A DNA stretch of 8,097 nucleotides, from contig JALOLM010000089.1 of the NCBI GenBank assembly GCA_025455985.1, positions 1-8,097 of the forward strand. The letters run 5' to 3'. A program made the translations under genes and the position numbers. The notes beneath the pieces are model-generated. The model searched no databases and had not been told where the DNA came from. It saw nothing but the letters and a program-made list of their open reading frames with translations. This DNA is from Candidatus Nanopelagicales bacterium. GTDB lineage: Bacteria; Actinomycetota; Actinomycetes; S36-B12; UBA10799. Of the stretch, positions 1 through 5,788 are shown in pieces (within the stretch, counting starts at the first letter, position 1; each line of letters begins with the position of its first letter).

Positions 1-2
1 AC

Positions 3-77
3 GATGTGCCGGTGGACATCGCGATCCAGCTGCTCATGGGCTTGGCCACAATGGCCGCCAAGGATGCCAAGGGCTGA
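3..77 (+). CDS. C-terminal end of an unrecognised protein (5' end outside window)
   Basis: Reading from base 3, 24 codons run to a TGA at 75-77, giving a C-terminus that begins DVPVDIAIQLL and ends KDAKG. About 21 of the 24 codons end in G or C, which is typical of true coding sequence here; the other plus-strand frame, open to base 225, gives a low-quality Arg/Ser/Trp-rich product. The end looks like an amphipathic helix with a short charged tail. I do not recognise the family and give no function. The gene converges on the lyase gene, 157 bp away. That gap contains only a weak 5-bp inverted repeat (195-199 with 208-212) and no T-run, so no terminator is called. Confidence 0.5.
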   Translation, partial: DVPVDIAIQLLMGLATMAAKDAKG

Positions 78-234
78 CGACCGATTTTTGAACCGCAACC
101 CAGTACGTGCTCTGGCGACGGAGGGTGGACGCCATCAAATGTGTTGTCTGCGCCGGTGCAACGGATTTGCTCAATACCGCCTGAGCCGAATCATCCTGGG
201 CCTTAAACCAGGTAACCACATCTAGGCGACACCT

Positions 235-2118
235 CTAGGGCAGCGGAAAGTCCTTGGTCTGCCCGTCGCGGGTGACGTACACGACGTCGTCCTTCACCGA
301 GACCTTTGGCGTGCTCGTGCCGGCGGCCAGCACGCTGACCCATTTGACCTTCTCACCCTTCTTCAGCGTGTCCCGCCGCTGCAAGACGGTGCCCTTGACC
401 AACTCGCCGTAGCCGTTGGTGAACCAGCCGTCGGAACGCTTGCTGGTCGGGCGGTACGTGCGTACCGTGCCGCCGCCCTTGAAGACCATCCGGGCAGAGG
501 CGGTCGGCGTCGCCATGGTGGCGCCTTTCGAACGGGCCGTGACGGTGACCGAGTCTGGGGCCATCCAGCGCTGATCGGCACGTATCCGCTTGACCGCCTT
601 GACGGAGTCCACTACCACCAGGGCGTCGATCTCACTGTCGTAGTACACGCACCGTTTGATCGTGGCCGACGTGTAGGTGCGATCCCGTAGGCACGTCTGG
701 TCGTACGGGCCGCCCTCAGCCGAGAGAACGCTCGACGACTCCGAGGCGGTGGGCGGGGCTGCCATCAAGCCCAGCACGGACGCCTTCTTGGACGGCTTCT
801 TCTTCGGCTTGAGCGTGGTCACACGGATGACACTGTGGCCCGAGCGGCTCACCATGTAGTCCCGGATGGCGGAACTGTCGTAGCGGTAAGGGCCTGGATC
901 CCCGATGAACTCGGAGCCGTAACTGTTGAACGTCACCGATCCCAGGTCGCTGTGCACATGGGCGGTCACATAGGGACGGGACACCCGCACCGAGTAGAAC
1001 GTGGGCCGGTGACCGTCGATGTCACCCCAGCTGTTACGGCCGAAGACGTAGCCGCCGCTGAACACCTCGTACAGCTTGGTGGGCGGTTGTCCTTGTGCGC
1101 CTTCGGTCGCGGCCCACAGCGCCTCGGAGTCCGGCGCGAACCACTTCGGCGCCAGCTTGGCGCGATGTGTGTCGCCGGTCATGACGAGGTTGAAGTTCGG
1201 GTCGACACTCACCGCGAGGAAATGTTCGAGGCGTTTGGTGGCCGCGAAGATCGACTCGTACGGCACGCCGCAGCGATCATAGATCGGCGCGAGCTTACTC
1301 AACAGCCGCAGCGTGTAGTAGGCGTACCACGGCGAACCCTCACGGTCGCTGCCGTCGGGAAGTATCAGGTAGTCCGCCAGGCGATCCAGGTTGTTGGCCG
1401 CTTGGTTCATCTTGGTCGTGTCGCCTAGATAGCAGAACGCGGCCAGTGCGGAGCCCTGGGAGTGGATCGCGGTGTTGTTCGTGCCGCCGCCGAGCTTGAA
1501 GCCCTTGATCTGCGTGTTGGCCTCTTTGCGGGTGGCCTTCACGAAGCGTGCGCCGTCGCTGATGTCGGATGCGCAGGTGAGGGTCCACAGCCGTTCGCCG
1601 GCGATGATCGGCTGGGTCACCGACCAGGTGCGCGACTTCTTCTTCTTGTGCTTGCCGAGCCAGTTGTCGATGAGGTCGAAGAAGCGTTCCACCATGGGGA
1701 CATCCCCGCGACGCGCCCCGGTGTATAGCAGTGGCACAGCCCAATAAAGGCCGTTGACATGGGTGTTGCCAGAGGAGTCCAGGGTGCTTTGCGGCTTCCA
1801 GTCCGGATCGGCACTGAGCCGGTAGTAGCCGTATTGCCCGAGGTTCGCGATGTTGTCATCCATGATCGAGTCAGCGTCGGCAGCGTCCCCTTTGCTGCTC
1901 GGGATCAGCAGTCGGCACCAGGAGTCCTCACGGATCTTCTGATTCATGGGGATGCCGTAAGGGCCAGGCGTCGGCGTCGTGGTCGGTTCGGTGGTGGGCT
2001 CGGTGACGGGACTCAGCGTCGGGGAGGGGGAGTCCGTCGGGTCGGGCTCCTCGGCGGTTGCGGGGGACACGCCCAGCAACAGAGCCGACACCATGAGCGG
2101 GACGACGGCCTTACGCAT
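235..2118 (-). CDS. Secreted heparinase II/III-family polysaccharide lyase
   Basis: The product is 627 residues and probably an exported lyase that cleaves a uronic-acid-containing polysaccharide by beta-elimination; the substrate cannot be read from sequence. Residues 1-22 form a signal peptide (MRKAVVPLM..., cleavage likely after ATA). Residues 23-52 are a Pro/Thr/Ser/Glu-rich linker. An alpha/alpha-toroid region follows, with an NNTAIHSQG motif (Asn214, Asn215, His219) and a DG...E...YAYYTLRLL motif (about 256-275), matching the Asn/His and Tyr positions of this lyase class. The C-terminal beta-sandwich domain (about 350-430) has the family signature: YVFGRNSWG, then AHVHSDLGS (His387, His389, Asp391), then FIGDPG, then SGHSVI (His428). 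Lys-rich stretches lie at 156-163 and 436-446. An upstream in-frame ATG at 2209-2211 would add 31 residues, bury the signal peptide and overlap the divergent gene, so I prefer 2118, which has a good Shine-Dalgarno. Family confident; substrate unknown. Confidence 0.88.
   Translation of the reverse strand: MRKAVVPLMVSALLLGVSPATAEEPDPTDSPSPTLSPVTEPTTEPTTTPTPGPYGIPMNQKIREDSWCRLLIPSSKGDAADADSIMDDNIANLGQYGYYRLSADPDWKPQSTLDSSGNTHVNGLYWAVPLLYTGARRGDVPMVERFFDLIDNWLGKHKKKKSRTWSVTQPIIAGERLWTLTCASDISDGARFVKATRKEANTQIKGFKLGGGTNNTAIHSQGSALAAFCYLGDTTKMNQAANNLDRLADYLILPDGSDREGSPWYAYYTLRLLSKLAPIYDRCGVPYESIFAATKRLEHFLAVSVDPNFNLVMTGDTHRAKLAPKWFAPDSEALWAATEGAQGQPPTKLYEVFSGGYVFGRNSWGDIDGHRPTFYSVRVSRPYVTAHVHSDLGSVTFNSYGSEFIGDPGPYRYDSSAIRDYMVSRSGHSVIRVTTLKPKKKPSKKASVLGLMAAPPTASESSSVLSAEGGPYDQTCLRDRTYTSATIKRCVYYDSEIDALVVVDSVKAVKRIRADQRWMAPDSVTVTARSKGATMATPTASARMVFKGGGTVRTYRPTSKRSDGWFTNGYGELVKGTVLQRRDTLKKGEKVKWVSVLAAGTSTPKVSVKDDVVYVTRDGQTKDFPLP
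1963..2052 (-). other. Pro/Thr/Ser-rich low-complexity linker in the lyase
   Basis: Codons for residues 23-52 of the lyase encode an acidic Pro/Thr/Ser tract with repeats of the TEPTT and SPSPT kind. It starts directly after the predicted signal-peptide cleavage point. Such linkers usually act as flexible spacers in exported actinobacterial proteins and are possible O-glycosylation targets; that role is inferred. Confidence 0.7.
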
Positions 2119-2126
2119 ACCTTTGT

Positions 2127-2130
2127 TCCT
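2127..2130 (-). promoter_or_regulatory. Ribosome binding site of the lyase gene
   Basis: On the minus strand AGGA lies 8 nt before the ATG at 2116-2118 (AGGAACAAAGGTATG). This decides the start: it places the signal peptide at the exact N-terminus, while the upstream in-frame ATG at 2209-2211 would not. Confidence 0.65.
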
Positions 2131-2196
2131 ATCAGAGATTCCGGTGATGGCCAGCAGAGCGCACCTGATGCCCCATCTTCGGACTACCAATGCGCC

Positions 2197-2201
2197 AGGA
2201 G
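2197..2201 (+). promoter_or_regulatory. Ribosome binding site of the 92-aa gene
   Basis: AGGAG lies 4 nt before the ATG at 2206-2208. The match is strong but the spacing is at the short end. It sets the start of an otherwise uncharacterised small gene. Confidence 0.55.
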
Positions 2202-2205
2202 ACCC

Positions 2206-2484
2206 ATGCAACCGTCAGAGGCTGACCAGATCGTCGAACTGCTGAGGCAACAACGGATCATGGCGCATGTGCATCCGACGGGACTGCAGAACGCTGCGAT
2301 CCGCATTGTCCTGCCCGGAGGCCGCGAGGCGATCTGGGATGGTGACGCTGCAGCCGGCCTCGAAGCGCAGGTCATGGCCGACGGCATGCTGGTGGGATTT
2401 GTACCGGTTATCCGTGGGTCGGAGACTTTCACCGTCGAGCAGAGCGCTGAGGCCATCGCCACGGCCGACTACGGCTTGGGATAA
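2206..2484 (+). CDS. Small protein of unknown function (92 aa)
   Basis: A 92-residue soluble protein with no signal peptide or membrane segment. Residues 1-20 look like an amphipathic helix (MQPSEADQIVELL...). A beta-rich middle follows (AIRIVLPGGREAIWDGD, about 31-47), then an alternating hydrophobic strand (MLVGFVPVI, 61-69), and a helix near the C-terminus (VEQSAEAIATADYG). I do not recognise a family. The start is set by AGGAG just upstream; the same frame stays open further left, but only as antisense to the lyase gene. It is divergent from the lyase with 87 bp between start codons, and 70 bp upstream of the DUF4192 gene on the same strand, so the two may be cotranscribed. Gene-like codon use and a good ribosome binding site support it being real; function unknown. 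Confidence 0.72.
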   Translation: MQPSEADQIVELLRQQRIMAHVHPTGLQNAAIRIVLPGGREAIWDGDAAAGLEAQVMADGMLVGFVPVIRGSETFTVEQSAEAIATADYGLG

Positions 2485-2554
2485 CTGCCAGGCGGTATCC
2501 ACAGATCCTCCGGCGGCGCCCTCGCGGATCCTCTGGGACGCAAGGCTTGGGGTC

Positions 2555-3556
2555 ATGACGATCACCTTGGATTCGCCGGAGGCCGCGGCCGCCGCTACCC
2601 CGTACCTGCTCGGTTTCACCCCCGAGGACTCGTTGGTTCTCATCCTGCTCGACGAGGGCGGGGCAAACGTCACTATGCGGATGGATCTGCCATGGGGTGC
2701 GGATCTGGAGTGGCTGAGGACCCTCCTCGACGGAATCCCCGACCCGGTTCCCGCGCGGGCTGTTCTGCTCGTCTACTCACACGTTGCTGACGCCCACGTG
2801 GCGGTGGCCATCGGGAACTGGCTCGGTGACGTACTGAGCCCGGTGATGGACGTCAAGGACGTCCTGCTGGTCAGCGACGGCTGCGTGCGGTCGGTCGTGT
2901 GTCCCTGCCAGGAGTGCGAGGACCGCGCAGGCATCGCTTTGACCGATCTGGAGGATCACCCGGTGGTGGCCCAATGTGTCGCCGCCGGGCTCACGCGGCT
3001 CAAGAGCCGTGACGATTTGGAGAGTCAGCTCTTGCCCGTGGACGACGGCGTGTCCCAGGAGGTGGCTGCCATCCTCGAGACGCCGTATGGCGATCGCGGG
3101 GACTACGAGATCCGGCGCGACGAACTTGAATCGCAGGCCCTCGGGCTGCTGACATCCACCGAGAATCTCGACGCTCAGGCGGTGGCTGTGCTTGCCCACG
3201 CGTGCGCCGACGTTCATGTGCGGGATCCGCTGCTTGCGATCATCATCGACCGGCACGAAGCAGATGAAACCGTCCTTGCATCGATTCGTACGCGACTGAC
3301 CTACGCGGTGATCCACACCCCGACTGAGTTCGCAGGGCCGGTGGCCGCGACTTTGGCGCTGTTGGCGTGGGTCGATGGCGATGGCGCGTCCGCGCTGGTA
3401 GCCGCCGATACCGCCCTGGCCTGCGATCCGGAGAACAGCCTGGCACCTCTGGTCTGCCACGCCTTGCAGCACGGATTGCCGCCGACGACCTGGGGCAAGA
3501 TCAGCAGGGACATCCCGATGGACGTTCTGCGAGGCCGGCGACGGCGCAGTGCGTGA
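2555..3556 (+). CDS. DUF4192 domain-containing protein
   Basis: The product is 333 residues, cytoplasmic by sequence, and belongs to the actinobacterial DUF4192 family, whose biochemical role is not established. Seen in sequence: the N-terminal signature PYLLGFTPEDSLVLILL (17-33) followed by a RMDLP strand (42-46); a Cys cluster CVRSVVCPCQEC (110-121), resembling the Cys-containing motif usual in this family; and the C-terminal signature with LALLAWVDGDG (267-277), DPENSLAP (291-298) and GLPPTTW (307-313). The length suits the family. The ATG at 2555 is preferred because the conserved domain starts about 15 residues later and upstream in-frame codons overlap the 92-aa gene; the ribosome binding site is weak (AAGG, 9 nt away). 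The C-terminus is very basic (RGRRRRSA). The gene lies 163 bp before sigA on the same strand, an arrangement I recall as common in actinobacteria. The four cysteines could bind a metal; that is inference. Confidence 0.9.
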   Translation: MTITLDSPEAAAAATPYLLGFTPEDSLVLILLDEGGANVTMRMDLPWGADLEWLRTLLDGIPDPVPARAVLLVYSHVADAHVAVAIGNWLGDVLSPVMDVKDVLLVSDGCVRSVVCPCQECEDRAGIALTDLEDHPVVAQCVAAGLTRLKSRDDLESQLLPVDDGVSQEVAAILETPYGDRGDYEIRRDELESQALGLLTSTENLDAQAVAVLAHACADVHVRDPLLAIIIDRHEADETVLASIRTRLTYAVIHTPTEFAGPVAATLALLAWVDGDGASALVAADTALACDPENSLAPLVCHALQHGLPPTTWGKISRDIPMDVLRGRRRRSA

Positions 3557-3620
3557 GTCGTTGGGGGAACGGGTATGAGGGGCGGACACGGGCAGACGGA
3601 GAAAACGGCCGGTCGCGGCT

Positions 3621-3647
3621 GGAATAGCAGAGGCGTGACAGAATGTT
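3621..3647 (+). promoter_or_regulatory. Candidate SigR/SigH-type promoter of sigA
   Basis: GGAAT at 3621-3625 and GTT at 3645-3647 are separated by 19 nt. This fits the -35/-10 pattern of the thiol-oxidative-stress ECF sigma factors SigR (Streptomyces) and SigH (mycobacteria), usually given as GGAAT or GGAAC, then about 18-19 nt, then GTT. It implies transcription starting near 3653-3656 and a leader of about 65 nt. Streptomyces hrdB, the sigA counterpart, is known to carry a SigR-dependent promoter. The motif is short and could occur by chance. No convincing TTGACA/TATAAT pair was seen in 3557-3719; GTGACA at 3635-3640 has no -10 at the right distance. Confidence 0.4.
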
Positions 3648-3707
3648 CTAATAGGCGAGCGCAGTGTCACGAAAGCTGCGACCACCCACCCGACATGATC
3701 CTCGACG

Positions 3708-3712
3708 AGAGG
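3708..3712 (+). promoter_or_regulatory. Ribosome binding site of sigA
   Basis: AGAGG lies 7 nt before a GTG at 3720-3722. It supports the GTG as the true start: there is no nearby in-frame ATG, and the next in-frame Met is residue 111, inside the protein. Confidence 0.6.
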
Positions 3713-3719
3713 TTGTTAC

Positions 3720-5132
3720 GTGCCGACTGTCAAGTCGAAGGCCGAACCCACGGCCAAGAAGGCGGCCTCCAAGTCCGCAGCCCCCAAGAAGGCGGCGACG
3801 AAGAAAGTTGTGACCGCTACCGCGACTGCGGCGAAGAAGAGCGCGACAGCGAAGAAGGCACCGGCGAAAGCTGCGCCTGCCAAGAAGGCTCCGGCCAAGA
3901 AGGCCGCCGCTGTCGAGGTCGAGGAGCAGCACACGCCGGCGAAGAAGGCCGCCGCCAGGAAAGCACCCGCGAAGAAGGCTCCGGTCAAGAAGGCCCCTGC
4001 CAAGAAGGCAGCGGCGAAGAAGGCCGCCGACACCGTCGACGCCGAGCAGATGAATGAGGCAGCGGTACTCGAGAAGGACCTCGAGACCGAACTCCAGAAG
4101 GATCTCAAGCAGCTCGCTGAGGAGAAGGACAAGGACAAGGACACGGAGAAGGAGGCGCAGACCTTCACTTTGTCCGACAGTGACGACTCGGACGAGCCCG
4201 TTGCCCAGGTGACTCAAGCGGGAGCGACTGCCGACCCGGTCAAGGACTACCTCAAGCAGATCGGCAAGGTCCCCCTGCTCAACGCCGAGCAGGAGGTGGA
4301 ACTGGCCAAGCGCATCGAAGCGGGCCTGTTCGCCGAGGAGAAGTTGGCCGAGAATCCCGACCTCGACACCGAAACCCGGATAAAACTGGAGTGGATCTCC
4401 GAGGATGGCCGCCGGGCCAAGAACCACCTGCTGGAGGCCAACCTTCGTCTGGTCGTGAGTCTGGCCAAGCGCTACACAGGCCGCGGCATGCTGTTCCTGG
4501 ACCTGATTCAGGAGGGCAACCTCGGTCTGATCCGTGCGGTCGAGAAGTTCGACTACACCAAGGGCTACAAGTTCTCGACCTATGCCACGTGGTGGATCCG
4601 GCAGGCGATCACCCGGGCCATGGCCGACCAGGCGCGCACCATCCGGATTCCCGTGCACATGGTCGAGGTCATCAACAAGCTGGCGCGTGTTCAGCGCCAG
4701 ATGTTGCAGGACCTGGGACGAGAACCTACTCCCGAGGAACTCGCCGCCGAGTTGGACATGACCCCGGACAAGGTCGTGGAGGTCCAGAAGTACGGCCGCG
4801 AGCCGATCTCACTGTCCACCCCGCTCGGCGAGGACGGCGACAGTGAGTTCGGTGACCTGATCGAGGACTCCGAAGCCATCGTTCCCGCCGACGCCGTGTC
4901 GTTCACGCTGCTGCAGGAACAGTTGGAGTCGGTGCTCGACACACTCAGCGAGCGTGAGGCTGGTGTGGTCCGGATGCGGTTCGGGCTGTCCGACGGGCAG
5001 CCGAAGACGCTCGACGAGATCGGCAAGGTCTACGGGGTCACCCGCGAACGGATCCGCCAGATCGAGTCCAAGACCATGAGCAAGTTGCGGCACCCGTCGC
5101 GCAGTCAGGTTCTGCGCGACTACCTCGACTGA
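3720..5132 (+). CDS. sigA: Principal RNA polymerase sigma factor SigA (HrdB/RpoD-type)
   Basis: A 470-residue housekeeping (group 1) sigma-70 factor that directs RNA polymerase core to -35/-10 promoters. Residues 1-102 are a Lys/Ala/Pro tail of AKKA repeats. Residues 106-160 are strongly acidic (KDKDKDTEKE, DSDDSDEP). Region 1.2 starts at DPVKDYLKQIGKVPLL (172-187). Regions 2.1-2.4 include NLRLVVSLAKRYTGRGM (241-257), DLIQEGNLGL (261-270) and the RpoD box FDYTKGYKFSTYATWWIRQAI (277-297), with the YATWW core that helps melt the -10 element. Region 3 follows (ARTIRIPVHMVEVINKL). Region 4 includes PLGEDGDSEFGDLIED (368-383), VVRMRFGL, and the -35-binding helix-turn-helix VTRERIRQIESKTMSKLRHP (440-459). 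The end SQVLRDYLD is typical of the family. Start is GTG. The 3' end overlaps the convergent PPOX gene by 13 bp. Confidence 0.98.
   Translation: MPTVKSKAEPTAKKAASKSAAPKKAATKKVVTATATAAKKSATAKKAPAKAAPAKKAPAKKAAAVEVEEQHTPAKKAAARKAPAKKAPVKKAPAKKAAAKKAADTVDAEQMNEAAVLEKDLETELQKDLKQLAEEKDKDKDTEKEAQTFTLSDSDDSDEPVAQVTQAGATADPVKDYLKQIGKVPLLNAEQEVELAKRIEAGLFAEEKLAENPDLDTETRIKLEWISEDGRRAKNHLLEANLRLVVSLAKRYTGRGMLFLDLIQEGNLGLIRAVEKFDYTKGYKFSTYATWWIRQAITRAMADQARTIRIPVHMVEVINKLARVQRQMLQDLGREPTPEELAAELDMTPDKVVEVQKYGREPISLSTPLGEDGDSEFGDLIEDSEAIVPADAVSFTLLQEQLESVLDTLSEREAGVVRMRFGLSDGQPKTLDEIGKVYGVTRERIRQIESKTMSKLRHPSRSQVLRDYLD
3753..4025 (+). repeat. Degenerate AKKA-coding repeats in sigA
   Basis: The DNA carries many imperfect copies of GCCAAGAAGGC(C/T), encoding at least eight AKKA tetrapeptides between residues 12 and 102, plus variants such as PKKA and VKKA. 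The protein segment resembles the basic tails of histone H1-like bacterial proteins (HU/HupS tails) and the N-terminal extensions of some actinobacterial principal sigma factors. The repeats are spaced mostly at 5 or 10 residues. Such tracts can change copy number by slippage or recombination, so length may differ between strains. Confidence 0.85.
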
Positions 5133-5752
5133 GGCGCCGGCCACCCGGCAGCGGCGGTCTCGGCCGTCGGCTGCGCGGGTCCCATGCCGGTCACGACTGG
5201 CAGCAGGCCAGCCCAGTGGGGAAGGTCCAGGTCTTCCTCGTCGTCTTTGGGCGGTCCGCTGCGCTGCTTGACCGACGCCTCGACGATCGGCAGTCTCAGC
5301 ACCTGAGTCGCAGCCAGCTCCTTGTGGTTGGGTCGGCGACTGTGCTGGGAGCGCCCCGGCGCCACTCGCTCCACGATGGCGGTGAGCGCGATGTCGATCT
5401 CTCGGGGGTCATCGACCACGGTGGCCTCGCCGCGGACGATGACACTGCGGTAGTTCAGCGAGTGGTGGAACTGGCTCTTGGCCAGGACCAGTGCATCGAG
5501 CAGCGTGGCCGTCAGACAGACCTGTGCCGGTGCCTCAAGCGCCAGCTGCGATCCCGTGGATACGTGCATGTACAGGTCGCTATTGACCCGGGCGTGCATG
5601 ACCGGGATCACCAACGGCCCAGCGGGTGTGTCGTACCCGAGATGGCAGATCAGCGCCTCGTCCAGAACCGCCCAGATCGCCTCGGTGTCGTGGGACAGTC
5701 GCTCGGCCAGTCTATGCGGGGTCGTGCGGACTGTCGGGGGTAGCGATGCCAT
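5120..5752 (-). CDS. PPOX-family flavin-binding (pyridoxamine 5'-phosphate oxidase-like) protein
   Basis: The 210-residue product has the split-barrel flavin-binding fold of the pyridoxamine 5'-phosphate oxidase-like superfamily, closest in feel to the Pyridox_ox_2 group. Seen: an N-terminal helix (LSHDTEAIWAVLDEA, 19-33), barrel strands (GPLVIPVMHARVNSDLYMHV, 45-64, then STGS), and the hallmark FHHSLNYRSVIVRGEA (95-110). Residues 172-186 contain EEDLDLPHWAGLLPV, a typical ending for this subgroup. The last 25 residues are a Pro/Ala-rich tail. Members bind FMN or a related cofactor, but many have no assigned substrate, so I do not call it a true PdxH. The ATG at 5752 has AAAGGA 9 nt upstream. 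It lies 36 bp downstream of the Fn3 gene on the same strand and converges on sigA, its TAG falling inside the last sigA codons. Confidence 0.9.
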   Translation of the reverse strand: MASLPPTVRTTPHRLAERLSHDTEAIWAVLDEALICHLGYDTPAGPLVIPVMHARVNSDLYMHVSTGSQLALEAPAQVCLTATLLDALVLAKSQFHHSLNYRSVIVRGEATVVDDPREIDIALTAIVERVAPGRSQHSRRPNHKELAATQVLRLPIVEASVKQRSGPPKDDEEDLDLPHWAGLLPVVTGMGPAQPTAETAAAGWPAPQSR

Positions 5753-5761
5753 CAGCAGGAA

Positions 5762-5767
5762 TCCTTT
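5762..5767 (-). promoter_or_regulatory. Ribosome binding site of the PPOX gene
   Basis: On the minus strand AAAGGA lies 9 nt before the ATG at 5750-5752, in the 36-bp gap after the Fn3 gene. It supports the chosen start. Confidence 0.55.
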
Positions 5768-5788
5768 GTCGGCGAACTCCTGCGAAGC

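Noticed and set aside
195..212. CCTGG/CCAGG inverted repeat in the gap between convergent genes
   Set aside because: A 5-bp stem with an 8-nt loop and no T-tract; expected by chance.
221..239. Repeated TCTAGG (221-226 and 234-239)
   Set aside because: Two short copies, one overlapping the lyase stop codon; no mobile element boundary or binding-site context.
835..1428. Long open frame on the plus strand opposite the lyase
   Set aside because: Its product is low-complexity Arg/Val/Gly-rich with no domain; it is a shadow of high-GC coding on the other strand.
2119..2211. Longer lyase start at the ATG at 2209-2211, adding 31 residues
   Set aside because: It would bury the signal peptide and overlap the start of the divergent 92-aa gene, while the ATG at 2118 has a good Shine-Dalgarno.
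2504..2533. Direct repeat GATCCTC (2504-2510 and 2527-2533) before the DUF4192 gene
   Set aside because: Only 7 bases with diverging flanks; no operator or attachment-site context.
3648..4658. Long minus-strand open frame opposite sigA, giving a Leu/Gly/Arg repeat protein
   Set aside because: The repeats mirror the AKKA codons of sigA; there is no ribosome binding site or known domain, so it is an antisense artefact.
5136..5149. GCCGG-CCAC-CCGGC hairpin just after the sigA stop as a terminator
   Set aside because: The stem is only 5 bp, there is no T-run on either side, and it lies inside the PPOX coding region; too weak to call.
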